A stretch of DNA of 64,000 nucleotides from Actinernus sp. WN-2022 (lineage: Eukaryota; Cnidaria; Anthozoa; Actiniaria; Actinernidae), in the NCBI GenBank assembly GCA_030867875.1, contig JAOWCC010000577.1:141848344-141912343 (forward strand). The letters run 5' to 3'. Every line of letters begins with the position of its first letter. Position 1 is the stretch's first letter. The notes beneath the pieces were generated by a model. That model saw only the letters and a list, made by a program, of their open reading frames with translations, was not told the DNA's origin and searched no databases. Made by a program: the position numbers and the translations under genes. Of the stretch, positions 52,001 to 60,700 are shown one piece after another.

Positions 52001-53456
52001 TATTGATTTCAGGATTATTTGTTCGGTATAGTAAAACACTTATAGGCCGGATTCATCCTCACCCAATAATATTTTACTCCGCCCTCGGTCTAGCCCAATA
52101 TTGAAGTCTCGACTTAATTGGGCTCGGATGACTGATGTAATAGGTGTACAACATGGAGTCTAACATGCTGGACCATGTTGTACAACAATGCCTGCATCCA
52201 TGACAAACAACAAGGAAATATTTTTAAGCCGAGGCCGTGGTGGTGCAGTGGTTAAGCGCTTCGCCTCTCACTTCTGTGGCCCAGGTTCGATTCTCGGACG
52301 CGGTGCCATATGGGAGTTGAGTTTGCTGGTATCATCACCCTTGCTCCGAGGTTTTTTTTTTCCGGGTTCTCCGGTTTTCCTCCCTCCGCAAAAACCTTCA
52401 CGCTATATAATTCCAATTCGATCTGTGGATTAGCCGGGACCTGACTTTGATCAGCCCCCATGGTTGTTTCAGGTCTTTTTTCTCTCTAAACGTTCGAATA
52501 TCGTTATACACCTTGGGTAAATACGGTGTTAGTGGTTACACTGATAAAGAGGCAATAGTCTCGAAATATCTGTAACATTTAAAAAATGTTCAGCGCCAAA
52601 ACATCCTTTTATTCCACCTTTGACTCATGGGCCAACACTATTGCCGGTTGCAATGATGTTTATTAGACTGTTTAGCACCCCAGCGTAGTCCCAAGGCGTT
52701 CTGGCTGGTAATTTTTCTGATGGGCTTATGGGATCCCTGTGGTTGTAACTGGTTTGTGACGTCATGGCTTATCTCAGTCCCAGCTGTGACATCACAAACC
52801 AGTACAAACCACAGGGATCCCATTAACCCACTCAGAAAATATACCAAACCAGAACGCCGGGGACTAGGAAGTTTGTTTTTTATCAAAAAAAAAAAAATTT
52901 CGCCCAACAAAAATATTGGCCAACCATGGGGTGCTAACAGTTTACTGAACATTGTTGATGACAAACCGTGTTGGTCATTGTTGTCACGACAATGTTCGAA
53001 GTTTAAATAGTTAAGTCAGTCATGAGTCAAACCAAGAGAGCATAAGTAAGAGAGGGAATCTCGTAGCGTACGCGATGATAATGTGCAATAAAATCTATTT
53101 TTAGAAACCGGAAGCAGCCGAAGCAAAGCGCGCGAGCGCGCAACAACAATCTCATAGCGCGAAAATACGTTGCCGCCATGAGATTGTTTGCGCGGGATCT
53201 GCTTCCGGCTACTAAAAATATCTCTTATTAGACATTATCATCGCACAAGCGGCCTGTGGTTGATTGCTTGCGACGGCCTGGGCGCGTATTGGAGATTCCC
53301 TCTCTTACTTATGCCTTCTCTTGGTCAAATCAAATACTATCTAATGGCAAAAACTAAACAATAGAATTAAATAGCACGAGAATCTCGATTGTTCAACTTG
53401 CCTTTTGAGAGAAGTGCTACCAGGATTAATAGTGTCAACATTCTTCCACTCGTCAT
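43012..53456 (-). CDS. Unrecognised 272-residue type I membrane protein, six exons
   Basis: Exons in transcript order: 53456-53402, 51548-51435, 48554-48296, 45257-45057, 44271-44155 and 43084-43012. Phases agree at all five junctions. Introns 2-5 are GT-AG; intron 1 starts AAAAG|GCAAGT and is GC-AG. The start ATG is the first after an in-frame TAG. Residues 1-18 look like a signal peptide (MLTLLILVALL). Residues 19-116 are an acidic then Pro/Ser/Thr/Ala-rich ectodomain with APTPAPTPSTST and two possible N-glycosylation sites (NGS at 80, NIT at 95). Residues 117-137 are a membrane segment (VTIAVVCSIVIFIVLVG). The cytoplasmic tail of about 135 residues is basic and ends KKPKRKRWRRKKTG. No family was recognised; a small mucin-like receptor or adhesion protein is only one possibility. 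It converges with SVIL and is head to head with NOP58. Confidence 0.75.
43398..43652. mobile_element. Fold-back MITE rich in GGGACAAG
   Basis: Ends ttaaaggtcgctagacacga and gtgtgccgaccttaa pair; the inside repeats gggacaagtccc and ttgtcccc many times. About 255 bp, 50 bp upstream of nothing coding, between exons 5 and 6 of the membrane-protein gene. Confidence 0.8.
43864..44062. mobile_element. Inverted-repeat element
   Basis: Ends aataggggacttctactaag with cggtcac and gtgaccg with tttagtgcaagttccctatt; an inner pair tggtgctagtac / gtactagcacca. Lies 95 bp from exon 5 of the membrane-protein gene. Confidence 0.75.
44155..44271 (-). CDS. Membrane-protein gene exon 5
   Basis: Encodes CISDSLKPSISNPSLVFDEN and HIAERHNYVRRFALLLR. 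The acceptor is preceded by tgtttttttcag; the donor is AG|GTAAAC. Confidence 0.8.
44599..44774. mobile_element. Inverted-repeat element
   Basis: Ends tttacgatagtttatcgtgg and acggtaaactaccgtaaa; inner pair tcgcatggtcaagattgttg / caacaatcttgactatgcga. Confidence 0.78.
45057..45257 (-). CDS. Membrane-protein gene exon 4 (cytoplasmic tail)
   Basis: Encodes SVKMESFVIPIPNPVDTVV, TPRGTKKPIWKSYKKERSL and IKIKMDE. Acceptor tgtctatag, donor AC|GTAAAT. Several Ser/Thr sites lie next to basic residues, but no known docking motif is certain. Confidence 0.8.
45447..45615. mobile_element. Inverted-repeat MITE
   Basis: Ends attccattctgccgtgcgtc and gacgcacggcagaatggaat are exact reverse complements; inner pair gatgacgtcacaacgtgaag / cttcacgttgtgacgtcatc. 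190 bp upstream of exon 4 of the membrane-protein gene. Confidence 0.87.
45657..46325 (+). mobile_element. MITE family C, copy 3, with a nested insertion
   Basis: The clearest copy: tgcaccgcggcaaaa at the left, ttttgccgcggtgca at the right, a 15-bp perfect terminal inverted repeat. An insertion of about 320 bp (45885-46205) interrupts it. Confidence 0.82.
45885..46205 (+). mobile_element. Retroposed insertion with GAACT tail inside MITE C copy 3
   Basis: Absent from copies 1 and 2 at the same point (after ttcgtaattcact). It ends aaataaatctgaactgaact, the short-repeat tail of a non-LTR or SINE-like retroposon. No coding sequence recognised. Confidence 0.65.
46382..46463. repeat. Short inverted repeat
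   Basis: Arms ggtcaaacggacgcag and gcgtccgtttgacc, with gttgcacgatgttgcat between. The same tgttgca theme recurs at 47.76-47.88 kb. Confidence 0.7.
46584..46795. repeat. Minisatellite, left part (26-34 bp units)
   Basis: cacctctgtacaatagacag with acgtgttg recurs seven times with length variants. Continues at 47287 beyond the inserted retroelement end. Confidence 0.88.
46796..47286 (-). mobile_element. 3' end of a non-LTR retrotransposon inserted in a minisatellite
   Basis: On the minus strand, PQLWNSLPLDLKHIPSVDSF and KKSLKNIFI then a stop, followed by a 3' UTR with gtaaagcgctttt and gcgctatataaataa and an ATT-rich tail. The 3' UTR resembles that at 63.8 kb. Both sides are the 46.6/47.3-kb minisatellite. 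Confidence 0.78.
47287..47370. repeat. Minisatellite, right part
   Basis: Two to three further units of cacctctgtacaatagacag directly after the retroelement fragment. Confidence 0.85.
47600..47731. mobile_element. Inverted-repeat MITE
   Basis: Left catagaccatatcgcaatcc, gccgtcggtgcactctggga; right mirrors it to gatatcgtctatg. 132 bp. Confidence 0.82.
48296..48554 (-). CDS. Membrane-protein gene exon 3 (Pro/Ser/Thr region and membrane segment)
   Basis: Encodes the APTPAPTPSTST stretch, two N-glycosylation motifs, a PPPVMSPY stalk and the membrane helix, then the basic stop-transfer IRIMKR. Acceptor tcattacag, donor CT|GTGAGT. Confidence 0.82.
48755..50625 (+). mobile_element. Non-LTR retrotransposon with long but catalytically broken reverse transcriptase frame
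   Basis: From TDEITSRKTSSIPSCIEVDG, one frame runs to a TAA at about 49040 and then stays open through 49094-50467 (457 residues). Seen: WKFGKVTALFKSDDRSNANN, YRPITILPTVSKILEKAVHA, RQVGFRPKLSTEIALTHF, GVPEGNVLGPLPFLVYVNN (motif B, Q to E), SLYADDDTVIYC (motif C with an extra Asp), FKYLGVTVSQNMSW and FTYHALLDWNSLD. Motif A is gone: GAVFLD joins directly to HTILFNKL, so the segment normally reading LSKAFDTVD is deleted in frame. The 3' tail is (ATT)n near 50610-50625. It lies in intron 2 of the membrane-protein gene, opposite strand. Confidence 0.88.
50626..51434. other. Intron 2 of the membrane-protein gene, remainder
   Basis: Follows the retroelement tail; no exon or class of repeat recognised with confidence. 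Confidence 0.45.
51435..51548 (-). CDS. Membrane-protein gene exon 2 (acidic ectodomain)
   Basis: Encodes LAQEYFDLYGSENDENVVPE and the following EENNVREPARTNTAQTII. The acceptor (ending gtatgtcag) follows a T-rich tract; the donor is CG|GTAAAC. Enters in phase 1 and ends in phase 1, matching both neighbours. Confidence 0.7.
51717..51785. repeat. Single diverged unit of the 4.9-6.4 kb minisatellite
   Basis: aatggttaatcattaata, ccaagggaggggtgggtggg and tagtttcacagaaagcggga match one minisatellite unit plus its right flank (agtttcccagaaaccatga at 6390). Confidence 0.65.
52228..52500 (+). mobile_element. tRNA-derived SINE
   Basis: tggtgcagtgg (A box) and ggttcgattct (B box) 35 bp apart, then a body with ttgctggtatcatcaccctt, a T-run and ctccggttttcctccctccg. 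Best copy of the family seen at 1.7 and 2.9 kb. Confidence 0.8.
52632..52974. mobile_element. Fold-back element
   Basis: Outer ends ccaacactattgccgg and tgacaaaccgtgttgg; inner arms gtttagcacccc, gggatccctgtggttgtaac and tggtttgtgacgtcatg are mirrored at 52785-52940. Confidence 0.78.
53026..53341. mobile_element. Inverted-repeat MITE
   Basis: Arms gcataagtaagagagggaat and attccctctcttacttatgc, extended outward by ccaagag / ctcttgg; inner pair around ggaagcag / ctgcttcc. Lies 60 bp from exon 1 of the membrane-protein gene. Confidence 0.82.
53402..53456 (-). CDS. Membrane-protein gene exon 1 (signal peptide)
   Basis: Encodes MTSGRMLTLLILVALLSK plus one base. An in-frame TAG lies 15 bases upstream of the ATG. 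The donor is AAAAG|GCAAGT, the usual context of GC-type donors; no GT donor gives the right phase here. Confidence 0.66.
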
Positions 53457-53836
53457 AGCATTATTTAGCTAGAAATCAAAATGTGAATTCTTCAATTGTC
53501 AAACGTTCTACACAAATGAGTTTATAAGTCTACTTGTGATGTCACTATTAAATCGTCATAGAAACCGCGCGATTGATCACGTGACAGCACTGGAAATGTC
53601 CAGCATGCTATGCGCACCCTATGTTAATAGTTTGCAGTCTGGAAGGAGTGGGTGCGAAAACTACAATACAATACAACACATTACCCTATAAATATTATAT
53701 TTCAGCCAATCAGAGCTCAGCTTTACTATGAAATACAGGGCGGTATTTCATGTTTTTTCTATGAAATACAGAGCGGTATTTCATGGCTAGATCAAGGCCA
53801 GTCAAAATGCAGGAAATTTCGCGCCCTTTCTCTATC

Positions 53837-54068
53837 ATATAATGATAAAGTGTCCGAAGACTACTGCAATGCTGATCAAATACAACGCTTGTCGAGGTTT
53901 ATACGATATTTCGGCTGGCCAGTACCAGCCTTCTTCAGGTTTATTTTATTTTACTGTAAAATAAACCTGAAGAAGGCTGGTACTGGCCAGCCGAAATATC
54001 GTATAAACCTCGACAAGCGTTGTATTTGATCAGCATTGCAGTAGTCTTCGGACACTTTATCATTATAT
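53837..54068. repeat. Near-perfect 232-bp palindrome
   Basis: Left arm from atataatgataaagtgtccg through acaacgcttgtcgaggttta to cagccttcttcaggtttatt; the right arm repeats it in reverse complement with essentially one 5-bp difference near the centre (tttta). Centre at about 53955. Upstream of the membrane-protein start. Confidence 0.92.
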
Positions 54069-54565
54069 TTTCTTCTTCTTGATTCTTGCTGATCAAGATC
54101 TGTTTTTTGATCCAACGTCTGGCAGGATTGATTGTACACGGTTTTTGCTGTGGTTTTCTAACCTTAACTATATATATTTCTCTATCAGCCAATAAGGATT
54201 CAACATTTTGAATACATAATTGTCTGGAGACGCGCGCGGCCGCCACTCGAAATTTGTGTTTTCGGGCGAGAAAATTCACAGTCTATGTCCGGTAAGTTAC
54301 TTTGTTTTCGTGATAAATCTTCTTGTAAATTTGTTACTTATAGGATAATATGGTTATTTCATGGTTTTCTATGGAATAACCGGCGAAAATTTCACTCGAA
54401 ATTCGTATTATTTTGGTATACAACTCGCCAGTAAATACATCATAACATTTTCAACAAAATATCTGGATTCTGATTGGTCAGTGATGAGTGCATCTAAAGG
54501 TTATAGATCTAGAGTGCAAAGGCGCATGCTCTCAGCAAATGTTTGCTCAGTATATTATACACAAA

Positions 54566-54732
54566 AAATCGCATGAACTGCTCGTGCTATACCTGATTTA
54601 TAGGTACTGATTGTATTTTGAAAGTTCTCAAATTGCACTCGCCTAAACGCTCATGCAATTAATAGAACTTTCAAAATATCACTCAGTGCCGCCTATAAAT
54701 CCCGTATAGCATTCGCGTTTATGCGATTTCCT
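54566..54732. mobile_element. Inverted-repeat element
   Basis: Arms gtgctatacctgatttatag with gtattttgaaagttct, mirrored by agaactttcaaaatatc and ctataaatcccgtatagca. More diverged than its neighbours. Confidence 0.72.
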
Positions 54733-54809
54733 CTACATATACGTTTATTTCACTCAAAATAAAAACAGATAAGATATTTTAACAATGATTGCTGAGTAGG
54801 CAGGACCTG

Positions 54810-55134
54810 AATAGACCAGTTCGCGGTAAATTCCGACATTTTGAAAGGGGTGCAAACATGGCGCGAAATACAGTGTTTGTATGGGAATAAATGGGAATCC
54901 GATGCCAACTGAAAACACGATTGCACGCTTCCCAGAACAGCTATATCCCTCAAATTTCGATATGTTAATATTTTACCTGGTATCTTAAGTTTGTATCTGA
55001 AGAATATTTCATAAATGCGATTTTACGGATTTTATTTGGCATCGGATTCCCATATTTTCCCATACAAACACTGTATTTCGCGCCTTAATTGCACCCCTTT
55101 CAAAATGTCGGAATTTACCGCGAACTGGTCTATA
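54810..55134. mobile_element. Inverted-repeat element
   Basis: Arms of about 105 bp: atagaccagttcgcggtaaa, cattttgaaaggggtgc and acagtgtttgtatgggaa, mirrored at 55030-55134. Confidence 0.87.
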
Positions 55135-55675
55135 AACCGAAGGGTTGTCGAGTCAGGAAGAAGGTCTAAGGACAATAAGCTAATAATTAATTCAAGACTA
55201 TAGTTCTTACATTAATAATAAATTAATCAGTAACAAATTAATAAAATAAGTGAAGTATATCGGAAGATAAAATCTATGAGTTTAAGTAGCTCTAAATATT
55301 AATCGAGTATATATGGTTGAAGTAAAATATTAGTGAATGTTACTGTTCGTCTGAGTATTCGTTAAATACTTTTCTTGAATAAATTTATTTATTTTTGGAT
55401 CTGATTTGTTGAGGAATCATTTCCCAAATTTTGATGCCATTATACATCAGCCAGAATGCCGAACATGCAGTTACATCAGTTTTAAAAGGGTTTCTTATGT
55501 CGTATGAAGTTATCTGATGAATAACATTTGATCAGTTACGCCGTACATACAGCTAGCTATTTCAGAAAACGTTGCCGGATAAAAAGACTTTGTAAGTCTA
55601 CGCGACAATACCGAAAGGGAGCAAGGATCGATCACTAAATATCTAAACCAGCCGCGCCTTGATCGTACAACACAA

Positions 55676-55790
55676 GCCACTTCTTCGATGTTGATTCTGA
55701 GGACTTTACCATCCATATGGAGGTCCCGCATAACTATTTTAGATATTTAGTAATCGATACCCATATTCCCTTTCAAATATTGTAGCGGTA
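55676..55790. repeat. Dispersed repeat, copy 2
   Basis: Contains cttcttcgatgttgattctg and aatcgatacccatattccct, parallel to 41972-42085. Confidence 0.6.
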
Positions 55791-57580
55791 GGCTTAAGAT
55801 AACGTTTTTTGAAAAGCTGTATACAACCGGCTGAGATGCTCAACAGATTCAAAAGAATTCAACTTCATATAATTTTAAAATCAGATACCCTCACATGCAC
55901 CAAATACGCAGTCTCTCTAAAAAGAAAAAGAAAATTCAAGCTCATATTTATACTCGTAAAACTAGTTGAACGACCAACAAACAGAAAGGACCGAAATATT
56001 TTGTATCTTGAGGTAGTTTTTGCTTTTTGTTTCAGTACTGGTCACGCTATAGGGAGGCGTTAAATATTAATACGCACAAGAGGCCTGTTGGGGATAAAAA
56101 TGTAACTTGATGCAGTTGTCTGTACTTTATCCACGGAAAGAGCTGGAGCAAGCTTCAAACTTTGAGCTAAATAATCTCACTGGTTGGTTAAAGTTTAGTC
56201 CGCAGTAAGTAAAAAACCAACGGGAAGAAACTGATACCATTTGACAAACGTCAGCGCAATCATTAAACAGCGAGTTACCTTTTTTCCGAAGCTCCCTACG
56301 TTTTTTGAACACAGAACACATCCAAAGCTCGTGCACGAATTCTCTAGTTCCACTGAGTTCAGCGCTGATTCAAATTACACATCGCATGGTTGGTGCGGCG
56401 CCTTTTCTTTAAAAAATAACTCGTGCAGCGAGGGAATTTTACGCCATCATCTCTGAAAAGTTAGAACAATCAGTCAACATTGTATTCGCGTCAAAGGTGC
56501 TATTGATTGGTTCATATTGAACAAGTGTCGGGGAAACAATTCTCACTTATGTTTGACAGCTGGGAGACTGTTCACTTTAATAACACTTGTCGCTTAACCA
56601 CTTGTTATTGATCAAATCAAATGTGATAACGAGATGGAATCAAACCCGCGCTAAGCTGAGAGAACAAAAGAACTGATGTCCAAAATACGCTAGGGCGATA
56701 GGGAAGAACATCACGGGAGTTCTGAAGTAAACATTCAATAAGCTTATTGACTTTGTTGAGGAAAAAATATATCACTGACCTTTTTGATAAAGGCATCAAA
56801 GCGATTCCAGTTGTCGTAGCTTGTCACAGGAAGAGAACAAATCTACAATCGATGGCGGAAAATAACGTTAATTTCCCCGCGAAACAAACTAAATACAACA
56901 GTTCGGTAGAGACATTTCTGAGCGACTCCATTTTCCCGATCTTTAGGACAACTTGCCCCGCTCTGATGCCATTGTTACCAGTCTTCTTTCAGCGCGGCCA
57001 TGCAGATATGATCTGATCGCATGAAGGCGCATTTGGTCCAAACAATATAGTTTAGTCGTCCAAATAAAAATATGACTCGGAAAAATGCCTTGCTGAGTAT
57101 CAGTGACATTGTTCTACACAATAGCTGCTGTTGTCGATCCGGTCCGAGGTTGGAAGGAAGTGAGAGGACGGACCGCCTGAAAATCAGGCTACCGCCTGAA
57201 GCTTATTCACTTGAAGACATTCCATGAGAGGAACTGAGTAGACATAATTAATAGTTTTTCGGGACACCATGTGCACATCTGCCGTCACTTCATTATTGCA
57301 TGTGGTGTGGAACTATGGAATTTGTGACACAAATAAGATCAGGAAAGATTCCCCCCTCCCCCCAAAAAAGAATCTCTACGTACAAGCTTTTGATCATGAA
57401 TTTATTCGATGTTGTATGTTTCTCTCTAGGCTTGGTTAGTGTTCGTCTGAAAATTATGGTGGTTTAGATTTGAAGCTAATTCAATCATTTACCTATGGCA
57501 AGTACAGGTGTCCTGATTCTGTGGTTAAGTCATTTGAAAAAAAATATATAACTGTTCCGATAAAAATAATATAACAAAGT
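55791..57580. other. Intergenic region upstream of NOP58
   Basis: Several short frames on both strands, none with recognised homology or splice support. The NOP58 promoter should lie at the right end. Confidence 0.5.
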
Positions 57581-57613
57581 CCACAGGCAGCCCAATATAT
57601 GGGCTGCCTGTGG
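57581..57613. promoter_or_regulatory. Perfect hairpin upstream of NOP58
   Basis: ccacaggcagccca, five-base loop, tgggctgcctgtgg; a 14-bp perfect stem about 142 bp before the NOP58 ATG. It may be a small inverted-repeat remnant or lie in the promoter or 5' UTR. Confidence 0.6.
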
Positions 57614-57754
57614 GGAGTCCTGCATGTGTGGACAGTTTGGGTTACCTGTGCTGGTTGCGCGCAATGCATGATGGTAGATGAGCCGTGAGTTCTGACCAGC
57701 GGTTTCGTTTTCTGGTCTTCTTCTCTGCACGTGTGTTAGGAGAAGGTTGGAATT

Positions 57755-57799
57755 ATGCTCGTTTTATTTGAAACACCGGCTGGTTATGCCGTTTTCAAG
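57755..57799 (+). CDS. NOP58: NOP58 coding exon 1
   Basis: Encodes MLVLFETPAGYAVFK; donor AAG|GTTAGT. The ATG fits the family start exactly. Confidence 0.95.
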
Positions 57800-60700
57800 G
57801 TTAGTTTATCTAATGTTAGGTAGTTCCGGGCTTCTTTGGTTAGTTGTGAGCATTGATACATTGAGATGTGGTGTCGAAAAGCAGCTAATAGTTGGTATGG
57901 TCATGTTGTTGTGATTTAGCTTCTTGATGAGAAAAAGCTCAAGCAAGTCGATGATTTGTACAAGGACTTTGAAACACCTGATGCCGCTAGCAAAGTGTAA
58001 GTCTACTAAAACCTAAGTTTATCCGAACCGTTTATCTATACGGTTTTCTTTTCCGTGTAAGTGAGCACCATTGCTAGGTTAAAGCCGCATTATTTATAAA
58101 TAGATCATTACTGAGGCCATCAGCATTATTAATATTGCAGCCTGTAGCCAGTTCTGGCTGCAATATTAATGATTAATATTGCAGTATATTGGCTATATCA
58201 GGCTGCATTTGGTAATATAGTGTAGGGAGATAACTGTGGGTGGATCAGGTGTAGTTTAACGACTCCACTTGACAAAGGAGTCATAAACTATGCTGTGTAG
58301 TTTGCGACTCTAAACTTTGTTTTTACGTGAAGCTATACGATAACCTTAGGTTTTGCATTAGTTCTCAGGACAATTGAAGAAGTATTACAGTATGTTATTT
58401 AGTGATTAGCTCTAAACACCCAAAATTAGTGAGCATGCATTGTGGACGGTAGGGTGTTTTTAAATGTAGGGTTAGGTTTTGAATTAGTTCATATGCAGGA
58501 TCATTGAAGAAGCATATTTCTCTGTTGTTTAGTGATTTACCCTACCGGTAGCTCTAAACACCCAGAATTAGTGAGCAATTGGGTTTACTGAGGTTACTGT
58601 TAGGGTTTGGATTAGTTCACAGGTCCATTAAATCAATTTATAATAGTGTTAGGAATGAGTTTGCTTGCAGGGCTAAAAATAACGGCCGGTCAACGGACAA
58701 TGTCCGGCCAGAATCCGAAGTTGTCCGGTCAAATCTTTGCCTTGCCGGTCATTTTGACCGGTCACATTCACTGTTTAGGAACCGCAACAAAATTCAGAGA
58801 AATAATCCCTTTATGGCTGGCTGTGGTCAATTATCACCGAGTAAACAACAGCGAGACTGAGCTGTCAGAATAATAAGATTGGGGAGTTGCGGTCGCTTGT
58901 AATTGAAGTATGATCGCTTGATACGGGTGAATCGAAGCGTAACATGATTTGTGCTATGACACGTCAAACACGTCAAGTTAGGTCGTTACTTTATTAGGTT
59001 GCACAAAACAATACTTTTCTTAATAAATCACTCCTTTTCCTGTGAACATGGAATGAAAACCCGTACATGTACCACAGCATTTAAAAACATAACTGAATTA
59101 GATTAAACAAAAGTTTGGCATCAGAAAGCGTTTGACTTTGAAGAAAAACAATTTGTAGAGTGTTTAATACAGCATGTGGCGGTAATCTTCAATGTCTTTC
59201 AGTCTTGCTAATGCATCCGGATGTTCCTGAATGATTTGATTAAAATCTATTTCTGTAAAATTATTTCCTCGGATATCTAAAAGTACTTGACTGTTATTAT
59301 ACTTCAACAGTTCAATGACGCAACGTGGAGAAAGAGCTTTCCTATTGTAAGCAACATTTAAGAGTTTAAGATGTCCGTGCCTTTTAAAGTGTGGAGAGTT
59401 TCTGTAGGTTTCCTCCGAAATGTCTTGACAGCATTGAATAATCAATATTTCTAAACGTGGGCATTTTAAAGGAAGCTTAATAAACAATGAGTCGGTAACT
59501 GTACAATGGCTCAAGTTTAAATAACGTAGGCATCTAATGTTCAATACTTCAGTAAAGTCAGACGGAACAGTTTCTTTCTGGTAACCGATCCAGGGCAGAA
59601 CCAAAGCATCAAGTTCCTTACATCGGCGCAAAATAGTGCAAAGTTCCCTCCAATTCAATCTACAGCACTCGCTCAACAGTATTTTGCTTGTTGATGGATA
59701 GATGAATGTTTTCAGAATATCCGAAGTGATGTTCCTTTGAAAGTCAAAATCAACCTTCCTCCAAACACAGCTACTATGAATAATATCACCATTTTCTGCA
59801 TACAAGAGTTATCTTGCAAACACGATCAACATCATTGAGATAGCTGAATATCATCGAAAGGACCAAGTGGGGCATGCTAGCAATATTCATCGTTTCTTGC
59901 TGGTTCTTTACAATACCGGATTCAAACAAAATAACCTTGGGAAGGCAGGTGATCAATACATGTAGAATAGCTCAATAACTATGGGGTTCCGTAGTTTGTT
60001 AATATTTCGGCGAGTTCAAATGCGCAACGTTCATCTGGGTGTGGTGCTAAAAGTCACACCTAGTCCGCCAGTGACACTGGACCTGCACCAGAAGTATGAA
60101 TGGGTGTATTGCATTGTTTATTTATTTATTCATACTTTGTCGCGTGGGCCTAACCTGGAAGAACTACCGCACCGGTTTGACAGAATATTATTTAACTTCA
60201 TCGAAGATCGAAACGTATACACTAGTCATTTTCTAACGAGTTTCGGAAGCTATCGGTATGTGCTTATTACAGACAAAGCACTGAGTTGGTGATGGAGGAC
60301 TGTACCAAGTGTGATCGAAAAAACACCAAGTACCGCTGTATTGGATGCAAGATTGCAATTTGTAATGAATGTTCAGTGGCTTGTTCTGTCGAAACGCCTG
60401 GTTACTGTGAGGAAAGGTACTACGTTGGAAAATGTGACGAGTGTCAGAGAGACGGTGGTAATTCTCATAAACAAGAGGTTTCTGGACATTCAAGTGTATC
60501 AAAGCCCTCACATCAAGCCTGACCTCTTATTTCAGGATCCAAAGCAAGATACCGGTCACTGCCGAAACTAAAATTGTTGAGCCACAAGATGATTCCAGAT
60601 CAGGAAAATTGGTGCAAAAATCTCTGACTACTTCAACGTCTGCGAATAAATCTCGCAACTTATCAGCGGCAACAGCTAATCGTTGGAAGTCAACAGTCTT

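Noticed and set aside
53652..54279. Mirror frames of 110-125 codons on both strands
   Set aside because: Identical peptides on the two strands come from the 232-bp palindrome, not from genes.
58579..58873. Two overlapping frames of 75-93 codons in NOP58 intron 2
   Set aside because: They cover the CCGGTCA cluster, differ in frame, and match no family that I recognise.
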